A stretch of 64,000 nt of DNA from Indibacter alkaliphilus LW1. GTDB taxonomy: Bacteria > Bacteroidota > Bacteroidia > Cytophagales > Cyclobacteriaceae. The notes under the pieces are model-generated. The model was not told the DNA's origin. It ran no database searches and was given only the letters and a program-made list of their open reading frames with translations. The translations under genes were made by a program, and so were the position numbers. The first letter of the stretch is position 1. Every line of letters begins with the position of its first letter. The stretch lies in NCBI RefSeq assembly GCF_000295935.2, contig NZ_ALWO02000023.1, positions 62,001 to 126,000 on the forward strand, read 5' to 3'. This document shows, piece after piece, positions 56,294-64,000 of the stretch.

Positions 56294-56647
56294 AAGCTAT
56301 AATGGGTTAATTGTTAAAATGGCTGATTAGCAATTATAACTTGTTAATTAGTGTGAAATTTAGATGAATTTCCTAATTTTCAATACTTAAACATCAAAAT
56401 TATTTTGATTTTTTTGAGAGAATTAAAATAAGTTTTTGGAAACCTTTTCATTTTCAGGGGAAAAGCTGAGCAATCCGTTAAAAAATCCTTTATTTAACTT
56501 AAATATTTTTAAAAAAAAGCAAAACTTTTTAAATCAAAGGCATTTGGTTTAAGTCTAAAAAGAAAAAAGCCTGTTTCCTTTTGAATTCAGAAACAGGCCC
56601 TGTTGTATACGTATAAATGCAACAAGATTACAAGAATATGGGGGATA
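56294..56647. other. Intergenic region between TonB receptor and gldC
   Basis: This AT-rich 354-base region should carry the TonB-receptor promoter. Its right part holds the gldC terminator. No further gene or repeated element is seen. Confidence 0.6.
56569..56598 (-). terminator. Terminator of gldC
   Basis: Arms GCCTGTTTC and GAAACAGGC surround a 12-base loop; on the reverse strand the hairpin is followed by a T run (A run at 56561-56568). Confidence 0.85.
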
Positions 56648-56998
56648 TTATTTGGAATTGGTGTTTTTCTTATTTTCCTCGTTGACATGCTTCACCAACC
56701 TGTCGCAAAGCTCCTTCATTTCCTCAGACATATATTCATCTCCTGTGCTGTTGAGGATAGTTTGTGCCATACCCCCAAGTACATCAATATAAAATCTTTT
56801 CATTTCTACCACAGACATATCATCTGTCCATAGGTCAATTCTAAGGGTACTGTGATTGAGGTTATCCCAAACATTTAGACTGATGCTTTTGGTACTTTCA
56901 AAGCCATCACCCTCTTTGTCAGAGGCATCCCACTGAATTGTTTTTGGCAGATTTTTTTCATCAAGCTGTATTTGGAATTTAATTTCAGAAGTCTTCAT
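56648..56998 (-). CDS. gldC: Gliding motility protein GldC
   Basis: A small cytoplasmic protein of the gliding-motility set. It starts MKTSEIKFQIQLDEKNLPKT and contains IQWDASDKEGDG and EMKRFYIDVLGGMAQTI, matching the GldC family; 116 residues is normal. GldC supports surface gliding, which depends on the T9SS machinery, so it fits the T9SS-exported amylase elsewhere in the window. Often gldB lies next to it; here it does not. Closed by the strong terminator at 56569-56598. Confidence 0.93.
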   Translation of the reverse strand: MKTSEIKFQIQLDEKNLPKTIQWDASDKEGDGFESTKSISLNVWDNLNHSTLRIDLWTDDMSVVEMKRFYIDVLGGMAQTILNSTGDEYMSEEMKELCDRLVKHVNEENKKNTNSK

Positions 56999-57087
56999 TT
57001 GTTCATTATTGATTGAACCGCAAAACTATGAAAAAAATTGTAGGCTTTTATTCGGGACTTCAATTCCTTTATTTCTATTTTTAAGCC

Positions 57088-58074
57088 ATGCAATGGACTA
57101 CACCTTTTGATATCCCTGAGGGGAATAGTAAAATTAATCACCAATCTTCTGTATTTTCTATAGGTTCCTGCTTTTCTTCCATGATTGCAGAAAAGTTGAT
57201 AGAAAGAAAGTTTCAAGTTCTCAATAATCCATTTGGAACCTTATTCAACCCAATCTCCATAGCAGGATTGATGGAAGATTCCATATTGGAAATGCCTATC
57301 AATTCAGAATTGATGTTGACCAGAGACGGACTGTATCTGCATTATGGTATGCATTCGGATGTGGTAGCTTACAGTCAGGATTCCTTAGAGCGACTGATTC
57401 ATAAAAAGCAACAACATAGCAAACAAGTACTTGAATCTGCCTCTCATATCTTAATAACTTTTGGCACAGCTTGGGTTTATGAGCATTTGAATACGGGACA
57501 GGTTGTGGCAAATTGCCATAAACAAGCTGCAAAGAACTTTGAAAAACGTCTTTTACATCCTGATGAAATTCAAAAGGCATTCAGCGGTTTTTTTAATATA
57601 CTTCGTCAAATCAATCCGGAAGTCCAGGTTCTTTTGGCTGTAAGCCCTGTAAGACATACCAAGGACGGTATCCCTGAAAGCCAACTCAGTAAATCAATAT
57701 TGAGACTTGCTGCCCATGACTTGACCGAAACCTATGATTTCATAGATTATTTCCCAAGTTATGAGGTGATGGTGGATGAACTTAGGGATTATAGATTTTA
57801 CAAAGATGATCTCGTTCATCCCAGTGCTCAAGCAGAAGAATATATTTGGGAAAAATTTAAAAAATCATGGGTCGATCCAGCCTCTTACACTTTAATTCAA
57901 GAGTTTGAAGGAATTAAAAAGGATTTGGCACATAAGGCATTTAACCCTGACAGCCCAGCTCATATGAAGTTTTTAGATAATCTTCAGAAAAAACTGGAAC
58001 GATATAGCCGGGATTATGATTTTTCAAAAGAACTGGATGCTTTACGCAAGCAAGTGCAGTATCGCGGAAAGTAA
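57088..58074 (+). CDS. GSCFA-domain protein
   Basis: A protein of the GSCFA family, related to SGNH hydrolases. The naming motif is visible as SIGSCFSSMIAEKLIERK near residue 27, followed by NPFGTLFNPISI. A further stretch, VHPSAQAEEYIW near residue 260, corresponds to the DxxH-like block. No signal peptide is seen, so it is cytoplasmic. The 328-residue length is normal. The family is widespread in Bacteroidota and also in plants with unknown substrate. Single gene. Confidence 0.9.
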   Translation: MQWTTPFDIPEGNSKINHQSSVFSIGSCFSSMIAEKLIERKFQVLNNPFGTLFNPISIAGLMEDSILEMPINSELMLTRDGLYLHYGMHSDVVAYSQDSLERLIHKKQQHSKQVLESASHILITFGTAWVYEHLNTGQVVANCHKQAAKNFEKRLLHPDEIQKAFSGFFNILRQINPEVQVLLAVSPVRHTKDGIPESQLSKSILRLAAHDLTETYDFIDYFPSYEVMVDELRDYRFYKDDLVHPSAQAEEYIWEKFKKSWVDPASYTLIQEFEGIKKDLAHKAFNPDSPAHMKFLDNLQKKLERYSRDYDFSKELDALRKQVQYRGK

Positions 58075-58180
58075 TTTCTGAAAACCTGTTGTTTTCATTT
58101 CCACATATTGTGGCTAAAATACAATTGGTTTAATTGTCTGCTCAGGTTTTTAGTTTTTAAAGCTTCTAAATTTGTTCTGT

Positions 58181-60205
58181 ATGAATAGACTGAAAGATTC
58201 ACAATCACCTTATTTGCTTCAGCATGCTAACAACCCTGTGGATTGGTTTCCCTGGGGTGATGAAGCGCTGGAAAAGTCCAAAAGAGAGGATAAACCTATC
58301 ATTGTCAGTATTGGGTATTCGGCATGTCATTGGTGTCATGTCATGGAAAAGGAATCTTTTGAAGACGAAGCTACAGCACAATTGATGAATCAATATTTTG
58401 TCTGTATCAAAATTGACAGGGAAGAGCGACCGGATCTGGATAATATTTATATGGATGCTGTTCAGGCAATGGGATTACAAGGAGGCTGGCCTTTGAATGT
58501 ATTTTTAATGCCAAACCAAAAGCCTTTCTACGGCGGAACTTACTTTCCCAATGCCCAATGGAAAGCGCTCCTTCAAAATATAGGAGAAGCCTATCAAGAA
58601 CACTACGATCAATTGGCCAAAAGTGCTGAGGAGTTTGGCAATAGCCTTCAGACCTCTGAGTTTTTAAAATATGGACTCAGCCATGGTACTTTTCAGCTTG
58701 ATCCAAAAGAATTGGCTGAGGCCATCAAATTACTGGAAAATCAATTTGACCTAGATTGGGGTGGGATGAACAGAAAGCCTAAATTCCCAATGCCAGCAAT
58801 CTGGTCTTTTGTCATGGATTATGCCTTGGCAAAATCTGATGAGGTTCTATTAGCCAAGGTTTTTTTCACGCTGAAAAAAATCGGTATGGGAGGTATTTAC
58901 GATCATTTGAGGGGAGGATTTGCCCGATACTCAGTTGACGGAGAATGGTTTGCTCCACATTTCGAAAAAATGCTGTATGATAACGGGCAGCTTCTTGACC
59001 TTTATTCAAAAGCCTATGCTGTCTCAGGGGAATACTTTTACAAGGAAAAAATTTTGGAGACTATAGCTTGGCTTAAAAGTGAAATGCTGCATAAAGAAGG
59101 CGGATTTTATGCAGCTCAGGATGCTGATTCGGAGGGAGTAGAGGGCAAGTTTTACACTTGGACTTATGAAGAGCTTGAATCAATTGTAGGTGAGGACCTT
59201 CACTGGTTTGCCAAATTATACAACCTTAAATATCAAGGCAACTGGGAAGATGGTGTGAATATTCTTTTTCAGACAGAAAGTTATGAAAAGCTAGCAGAGT
59301 CCTCCGAACTTTCTGAAGAAGGCTATATCCAAAGACTGAATGAAATCAAAGCTAAGCTGCTATCAGTAAGAAATCAGCGGATTTTTCCTGGCTTAGATGA
59401 TAAGATACTGAGTGGCTGGAATGGATTAATGATTTCCGGTTTGGTTTCTGCTTACACTTCCCTTGGAGATGAGGAAGCATTGGAATTGTCTCTAAATAAC
59501 GCCACTTTTATTTTGGATAAAATGTATAAGGACAAAGTCCTTTATAGATCTTATAAAAATGGACACGCTTATACTCCTGCTTTTTTGGAGGATTATGCAG
59601 CAGTGATCAGGGGATTTATTTCATTGTATCAGGCGACTCTCGATAGTAAATGGCTATTAAAGGCCAAAGAGTTGTCAGATAAAGTCATTGAGGCTTTTTA
59701 TGATGAAGAAGAGGGGTTTTTCTATTTCAACAATCCGCAAGCTGAAAAACTGATAGCAAATAAAAAGGAATTGTTTGATAATGTGATTCCGGCCTCAAAT
59801 TCCATAATGGCCCGGAATCTACTCGACTTGTCTATGTTTTTTTACGAGGACAACTACGCGGCAATTGCCAAAAATATGTTGGGAACCATGAAAAAGCTCA
59901 TTATCAAGGAACCGGGATTTCTTTGTAATTGGGCATCTTTGTATTTGGATATGCTACTGCCCAAAGCTGAAGTAGCCATAGTAGGTGAAGGTGCTGAAAA
60001 ATTGGGCCAAGAATTTTTTGCAAAGAGGAATTCAGGATTTATACTTTCAGCTTCTGAAAAAACTAATACTGAAATCCCACTACTTGAGGGGAAAAAGCCC
60101 GATACAGATGGGAATGCATTGATTTACGTCTGTTTCAATAGATCCTGTCAAAGACCGGTATCAGATGTAAAAGCAGCGTTGGAACAATTACCAAGCCTAA
60201 ATTAA
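58181..60205 (+). CDS. DUF255 thioredoxin-like protein (YyaL/spermatogenesis-associated family)
   Basis: A cytoplasmic protein with an N-terminal thioredoxin-like DUF255 domain (residues 1-about 170; [20 protein letters not shown] and a CHWC active-site-like motif at Cys49-Cys52) fused to a six-hairpin glycosidase-like domain. The family is conserved from bacteria to humans and its enzymatic role is uncertain. Length 674 is normal. I chose ATG 58181; a TTG start three codons earlier is open. PriA follows after seven bases, so the two may share an operon. Confidence 0.92.
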   Translation: MNRLKDSQSPYLLQHANNPVDWFPWGDEALEKSKREDKPIIVSIGYSACHWCHVMEKESFEDEATAQLMNQYFVCIKIDREERPDLDNIYMDAVQAMGLQGGWPLNVFLMPNQKPFYGGTYFPNAQWKALLQNIGEAYQEHYDQLAKSAEEFGNSLQTSEFLKYGLSHGTFQLDPKELAEAIKLLENQFDLDWGGMNRKPKFPMPAIWSFVMDYALAKSDEVLLAKVFFTLKKIGMGGIYDHLRGGFARYSVDGEWFAPHFEKMLYDNGQLLDLYSKAYAVSGEYFYKEKILETIAWLKSEMLHKEGGFYAAQDADSEGVEGKFYTWTYEELESIVGEDLHWFAKLYNLKYQGNWEDGVNILFQTESYEKLAESSELSEEGYIQRLNEIKAKLLSVRNQRIFPGLDDKILSGWNGLMISGLVSAYTSLGDEEALELSLNNATFILDKMYKDKVLYRSYKNGHAYTPAFLEDYAAVIRGFISLYQATLDSKWLLKAKELSDKVIEAFYDEEEGFFYFNNPQAEKLIANKKELFDNVIPASNSIMARNLLDLSMFFYEDNYAAIAKNMLGTMKKLIIKEPGFLCNWASLYLDMLLPKAEVAIVGEGAEKLGQEFFAKRNSGFILSASEKTNTEIPLLEGKKPDTDGNALIYVCFNRSCQRPVSDVKAALEQLPSLN

Positions 60206-60212
60206 AACTGTT

Positions 60213-62732
60213 TTGGAAGATCTTTTTGGAGGAAATATTGAAGAAAAGGAGGACTCATCCAGATTTTTTGCGGATGTGATTATTCCGGTTCCTATTCCCA
60301 AAATGTTCACTTACAAAATCCCTAAGAATTTCAGGGATGAAATAGGGATAGGCTTTCGGGTAATAGTACAATTTGGAAAGAAGAAAGTCCTCACAGGAGT
60401 GATTGCTAAAGTCCATCAAAAACCACCTGCTGCTTACGAGGCAAAGCCAATTTTGGATTTATTAGATAATCATGCAACGGTTAACCCCTTGCAGATTAGG
60501 TTTTGGGCTTGGATGGCCGAATATTATTGCTGCAATATAGGTGATGTGATGAATGCTGCCCTGCCTTCAGGTTTGAAGCTGAGCAGCGAAAGTAAAATCC
60601 AGGTCAACCCGACTTTTGATCAGGATACTTCTCCTTATCCTTTAGATGATAGAGAGGAAACCCTGTTACAGGCTCTGGCAAATAAGGGAGAGTTGAGTTA
60701 TGAAGATTGCGAGTCAGTTTTAGGAATCAAATCAATCCATCCTATTATTAAAAGTTTGGTGATCAAAGAAGCCATTTTGGTTTTTGAGCAAGTAAAAGAA
60801 AAATACAGTCCTAAAGTAGAATCAAGGATAAGACTTTCCAAAGCCTTTTTTACGGATAAAAAGAAGTTGGAAAAGCTATTTCATGAGCTTTCTTCTAAAC
60901 CAAAGCAGGAAGAGGTACTGCTGAAATACTTGCAAGAAGTTCCGGTTTATCGGCAACCTGAACTGAATTCAAGAGGGTTGGAAAAATCCGTTTTTTCTGA
61001 AGCAGGGCTTTCAGCATCTTCTTTAAAAACCCTTATTAAAAACGGGGTGTTGGAAGAGTATAAGCTTATCATCAGTAGATTTCAGGAGGCAGCACCAAGT
61101 AAGGAAGAAATTACCCTTTCCGAATACCAAGAAAAAGCTTTAGTCAAAATTAAAGAAGAGCTTCAGGAAAAGAATACGCTGCTTCTTCATGGCATAACAG
61201 GTTCAGGAAAGACTGAAATTTACATTACTTTGATCAAAGAAGCCTTAGCCAGCGGTTCACAGGTTTTGATGCTTCTGCCAGAAATAGCTCTCACTACCCA
61301 TATGGTGGGTAGACTGAGGCAGGTTTTTGGCAGCAGTATGGGAGTCTACCATTCCAAATACTCAGATAATGAAAGGGTGGAGGTCTGGAATGGAGTGCTC
61401 AGTGGAAAGCTTTCTTTTGTATTGGGTGTCCGATCTTCTATATTTTTGCCTTTTGATAGTCTGGGCTTGGTAATAGTAGATGAAGAACATGAATCCTCCT
61501 TCAAGCAATTTGATCCGGCCCCCAGGTTTCAGGCCAGAGATGCTGCTATCATGTTGGCTTGGCTGCATCAGGCCAAAACCATCTTAGGTTCTGCTACACC
61601 TTCTTTTGAATCTTTTTACAATGCACGAACTCAAAAGTACGGCTATGTGGCACTAGACAGAAGGTATGGAGAAGCCCAACTGCCTGAATATATTCTTTCG
61701 GATATTCTGGTCGACAAGAAAAAGAATTTATTGAAACTGGACTTTACCAGGCTTCTTCGGGAAAGTATTCAGGAAGCACTTAAAAATCAGGAGCAGGTAT
61801 TGATTTTTCAAAATCGAAGGGGTTATTCTCCTTACATATCCTGTGAGGATTGTGGTTGGATTCCGGAATGCGAGCATTGTGACGTAAGCCTTACCTATCA
61901 TCAGTTTAATGAGGAAATGCGCTGTCATTATTGCGGGTTCAAGGAAAAAGTGCCCAAAACCTGTCCTGCTTGTGGCAGTAATAAATTGAGTGCAGTTGGC
62001 TTGGGTACAGAGAGGATAGAAGAAAGTCTTTCTCTTTTATTTCCTGAAGCCAGGGTTGCACGGATGGATTTGGATACTACCAGAAGTAAATTTGGATATC
62101 AACGCTTATTGGAAGAGTTTGGCTCAGGAAATGTGGATATTTTAGTGGGCACTCAGATGATAACCAAGGGTTTGGATTTTGATAGAGTTACTGTGGTGGG
62201 AGTGATGGATGCGGACAGGATTCTTTTTTTTCCGGATTTTAGAGCGGGAGAAAGAGCTTTCCAGCAGATTACCCAAGTTGCAGGAAGAGCAGGAAGAAGA
62301 GAAAAAAAGGGAAAAGTGATTATTCAGACCAGGAAGCCCGAGCAACAGATTTTTCATCAGATCATTCAAGGAGATTATAAGAATTTTTACCTTCAGGAGA
62401 TGGGGGATAGGCAACGGTTTTTTTATCCACCCTTTGTCAAAATCATCAAAATAGTGACCAGGCATAAGGATTATAAAGTAGCTGAAAGAGCTGCCAGAAA
62501 CCTCCACCATCTGATGGAGGATATTCCGGTCAAGAAGATTTTACTGGGTCCGGAAAAGGGACTTATCGGTAAAATCAAGAACCAGTTTATTTTTGAAACC
62601 ATTGCAAAACTCGATAAATCAGGGAATGCCCCTGCTCAGTTCAAACAGGCTATAAATGAGCTGATCAATGAATTGCAAAGCCACAAAGATTTCCGATCTG
62701 TCAGGTTTTTGATTGATGTTGACCCATATTGA
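60213..62732 (+). CDS. priA: Primosomal protein N' (replication-restart helicase)
   Basis: The helicase that reloads the replisome at stalled forks. The 3'-DNA-binding domain is at the N-terminus (FADVIIPVPIPKMFTYKIP). Walker A is GITGSGKTEIYI, the DEAH-type box is VDEEHESSF, and the zinc-binding cysteines lie in SCEDCGWIPECEHCD, MRCHYCGF and KTCPACGS. A helicase motif VGTQMITKGLDF follows. The start is TTG 60213; a TAA stop lies five codons upstream in frame, and the next Met lies inside the conserved N-terminal domain. Length of 839 residues is normal. It follows the DUF255 gene by seven bases. Confidence 0.95.
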   Translation: MEDLFGGNIEEKEDSSRFFADVIIPVPIPKMFTYKIPKNFRDEIGIGFRVIVQFGKKKVLTGVIAKVHQKPPAAYEAKPILDLLDNHATVNPLQIRFWAWMAEYYCCNIGDVMNAALPSGLKLSSESKIQVNPTFDQDTSPYPLDDREETLLQALANKGELSYEDCESVLGIKSIHPIIKSLVIKEAILVFEQVKEKYSPKVESRIRLSKAFFTDKKKLEKLFHELSSKPKQEEVLLKYLQEVPVYRQPELNSRGLEKSVFSEAGLSASSLKTLIKNGVLEEYKLIISRFQEAAPSKEEITLSEYQEKALVKIKEELQEKNTLLLHGITGSGKTEIYITLIKEALASGSQVLMLLPEIALTTHMVGRLRQVFGSSMGVYHSKYSDNERVEVWNGVLSGKLSFVLGVRSSIFLPFDSLGLVIVDEEHESSFKQFDPAPRFQARDAAIMLAWLHQAKTILGSATPSFESFYNARTQKYGYVALDRRYGEAQLPEYILSDILVDKKKNLLKLDFTRLLRESIQEALKNQEQVLIFQNRRGYSPYISCEDCGWIPECEHCDVSLTYHQFNEEMRCHYCGFKEKVPKTCPACGSNKLSAVGLGTERIEESLSLLFPEARVARMDLDTTRSKFGYQRLLEEFGSGNVDILVGTQMITKGLDFDRVTVVGVMDADRILFFPDFRAGERAFQQITQVAGRAGRREKKGKVIIQTRKPEQQIFHQIIQGDYKNFYLQEMGDRQRFFYPPFVKIIKIVTRHKDYKVAERAARNLHHLMEDIPVKKILLGPEKGLIGKIKNQFIFETIAKLDKSGNAPAQFKQAINELINELQSHKDFRSVRFLIDVDPY

Positions 62733-62829
62733 TTTATCAAAGTAGCATTACTTTTATTTTCAATTATCAGGTAAACAAAAAGAGGTTGAAGTTTGTATCT
62801 TATATCTGAGGTTTTAACTTTGTCACCCG

Positions 62830-62913
62830 ATGAACGAATTTTATTTATATCAGACAGATTTTTCCGCAGCTTGTTCGCAAGTGTCTGTTCATCATTTCCA
62901 TCATTCCTCCTGA
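62830..62913 (+). CDS. Histidine-operon leader peptide
   Basis: A 27-codon reading frame starting ATG 62830 and ending TGA 62911-62913, before hisG. It encodes VHHFHHSS at its end, so four of its last seven codons are histidine (CAT) codons. A small stem TCCTCC/GGAGGA places the stop codon in its loop (62905-62919), and a GGCTGT/ACAGCC hairpin follows at 62946-62969 near a TTT run. This is the pattern of attenuation: a ribosome stalled on scarce His-tRNA would change downstream folding. The transcript folding itself was not computed. Confidence 0.68.
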   Translation: MNEFYLYQTDFSAACSQVSVHHFHHSS

Positions 62914-62969
62914 GGAGGAAAATTATTTATATATCGCCCAGGTATGGCTGTTGGAATAATTATACAGCC
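62905..62969 (+). promoter_or_regulatory. Attenuator-like hairpins before hisG
   Basis: Two stems: TCCTCC/GGAGGA (62905-62919, loop TGA, the leader stop) and GGCTGT/ACAGCC (62946-62969) followed by TTTATAT. The second is a weak terminator-like structure. Together with the leader they form a plausible attenuator; antiterminator pairing was not established. Confidence 0.5.
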
Positions 62970-63021
62970 TTTATATCCAAAATCTTTATTTTCATTTTGA
63001 TACTAAACGTATATTGCATCC

Positions 63022-63882
63022 ATGAATTCAATTATTAGAATTGCCGTACAAAAAAGCGGTAGATTAAGTGAAGATTCTTTAAGCCTCATCAAAGAATGCG
63101 GCATTAAGTTTTACAACGGAACCGGAAAACTGAAGTCAACTTCTACCAATTTTCCCATAGAATTTCTATACCTCAGAGATGATGATATCCCTGGATATGT
63201 TGCTGATGGAGTAGCAGATTTAGGAATTGTCGGTGAAAATGAACTGGTAGAAAAAGACAAAGATGTTCAAGTACTCAAAAAGCTTGGTTTCTCCAAATGC
63301 AGACTTTCTTTAGCGATTCCCAAAGGGGAAGAGTACACTAATATCCATCATTTTCAAGGCAAAAGCATTGCGACTTCCTACCCTAAAATTCTCGGTGATT
63401 ATCTTGAGTCCCAAAATGTACATGCAGATATACATGAAATTTCAGGTTCAGTAGAAATTGCTCCAAGTATTGGCTTGGCCGAAGGTATCTGTGATATTGT
63501 AAGCTCAGGATCTACTTTGATGATGAATGGACTGAAAGAAGTCGATGTTATCTTCAAGTCAGAAGCCGTGCTGATCAGCAATAAAAATCTGGATGCAGAA
63601 AAGCTGGAAATTGTAGATAAGTTACTTTTCAGAATCAATGCAGTTCAGAAAGGGAAAAGCAATAAATATGTATTGTTGAATGCCCCCAATGACTCTTTGG
63701 ACAAAATCATTTCCCTGATTCCCGGCATGAGAAGTCCTACTATTTTACCACTTGCTCAAGAAGGTTGGTCTTCTGTTCATTCAGTAATCGCAGAGGATCA
63801 GTTTTGGGAAAACATTGAAGAGCTAAGAGCTGCCGGAGCTGAGGGTATCTTGGTAGTTCCAATTGAAAAAATGGTTATCTGA
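63022..63882 (+). CDS. hisG: ATP phosphoribosyltransferase
   Basis: The first committed step of histidine synthesis: ATP plus PRPP to phosphoribosyl-ATP. Family features are IRIAVQKSGRLSEDSLSLIK, the LYLRDDDIPGYVADGVADLG stretch with the Asp/Glu pattern, and the C-terminal ACT-like regulatory region ending with MRSPTILPL...EGILVVPIEKMV. The length of 286 residues is the long form, which is feedback-inhibited by histidine. It is preceded by a His-rich leader peptide and followed after 76 bases by hisD. Confidence 0.96.
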   Translation: MNSIIRIAVQKSGRLSEDSLSLIKECGIKFYNGTGKLKSTSTNFPIEFLYLRDDDIPGYVADGVADLGIVGENELVEKDKDVQVLKKLGFSKCRLSLAIPKGEEYTNIHHFQGKSIATSYPKILGDYLESQNVHADIHEISGSVEIAPSIGLAEGICDIVSSGSTLMMNGLKEVDVIFKSEAVLISNKNLDAEKLEIVDKLLFRINAVQKGKSNKYVLLNAPNDSLDKIISLIPGMRSPTILPLAQEGWSSVHSVIAEDQFWENIEELRAAGAEGILVVPIEKMVI

Positions 63883-63958
63883 AACAAAATTTCAACCTTT
63901 TGCCTTGAAGCGGAAGAAATTTGAATGTGTATCTTCCCGCTATAAATTTTGAAAAATC

Positions 63959-64000
63959 ATGAAGACAATTATAAATCCTACCAAATCTGAATGGAGAAAG
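63959..64000 (+). CDS. hisD: Histidinol dehydrogenase (start only, cut by window)
   Basis: The first 14 codons (MKTIINPTKSEWRK) of a forward gene truncated at the window end. The sequence matches the N-terminus typical of HisD in Bacteroidota and the position after hisG supports this, but only a short fragment is seen. Confidence 0.7.
   Translation, partial: MKTIINPTKSEWRK

Noticed and set aside
62793-63038. 81-codon forward frame before hisG
   Set aside because: It overlaps the leader peptide in another phase and runs into hisG; it has no recognisable domain, while the His-rich frame is much more plausible.

Overview
The window is chromosomal DNA of a Bacteroidota bacterium, most likely an aerobic member of the Cytophagales near Cyclobacteriaceae (Algoriphagus/Belliella-like). 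The placement rests on protein content: a SusE-type lipoprotein, a type IX secretion (T9SS) sorting domain on an amylase, the gliding protein GldC, a carboxypeptidase-regulatory-like TonB receptor, many lipoproteins, moderate-to-low GC, and weak Shine-Dalgarno sequences. The genus is inference. I see no rRNA, tRNA, CRISPR array, prophage or intact insertion sequence.

Layout. 0.2-4.4 kb: an orphan TPR sensor histidine kinase, an exported subtilase and a signal-less PBP2-fold protein. 4.4-17.9 kb: a starch/maltodextrin island with an MFS sugar transporter, GH31 alpha-glucosidase, LacI regulator, SusE-like lipoprotein, T9SS-exported GH13, class II aldolase, lipoprotein GH13, phosphofructokinase and methylglyoxal synthase. 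LacI-type palindromes lie before both GH31 and SusE. SusC and SusD are missing. 18.2-21.2 kb: MscL, an ECF sigma factor with a membrane partner and a Spy-like protein, and a tandem universal stress protein. 21.8-27.6 kb: a surface-glycan block (flippase, FkbM methyltransferase, glycosyltransferase, YfhO). 27.7-35 kb: DinB, a CBM9/DUF5916 outer-membrane protein, an ABC exporter, a lipoprotein that looks like two tandem truncated-haemoglobin domains, a small ferredoxin-fold membrane protein and a TPR lipoprotein.

35-43 kb: a 14-copy 11-bp tandem repeat, an ATP-grasp gene broken at an 8-base homopolymer, a dolichyl-phosphate-mannose-synthase-like transferase, a LolC/E-like permease, a NamZ-type muramidase, and a SulP transporter plus beta-carbonic anhydrase operon. 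43-51.8 kb: an MpaB-family protein, a DUF2752/TM2/DUF4097 operon, two unknown lipoproteins and a large propeller/HEAT/cytochrome c lipoprotein. 51.9-57 kb: a TonB receptor with an SGNH-hydrolase lipoprotein, then GldC. 57-64 kb: a GSCFA protein, a DUF255 thioredoxin-like protein, PriA, and the start of the histidine operon (hisG, hisD).

The most interesting non-standard signals are a 27-residue leader ORF before hisG containing four histidine codons in five just before its stop, with nearby hairpins (attenuation by leader translation); the 11-bp array matching about one helical turn; the tandem haemoglobin-like lipoprotein; the homopolymer-disrupted ATP-grasp gene; and the Sus locus without SusCD that carries glycolytic genes. 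No single feature is clearly a wholly new system.
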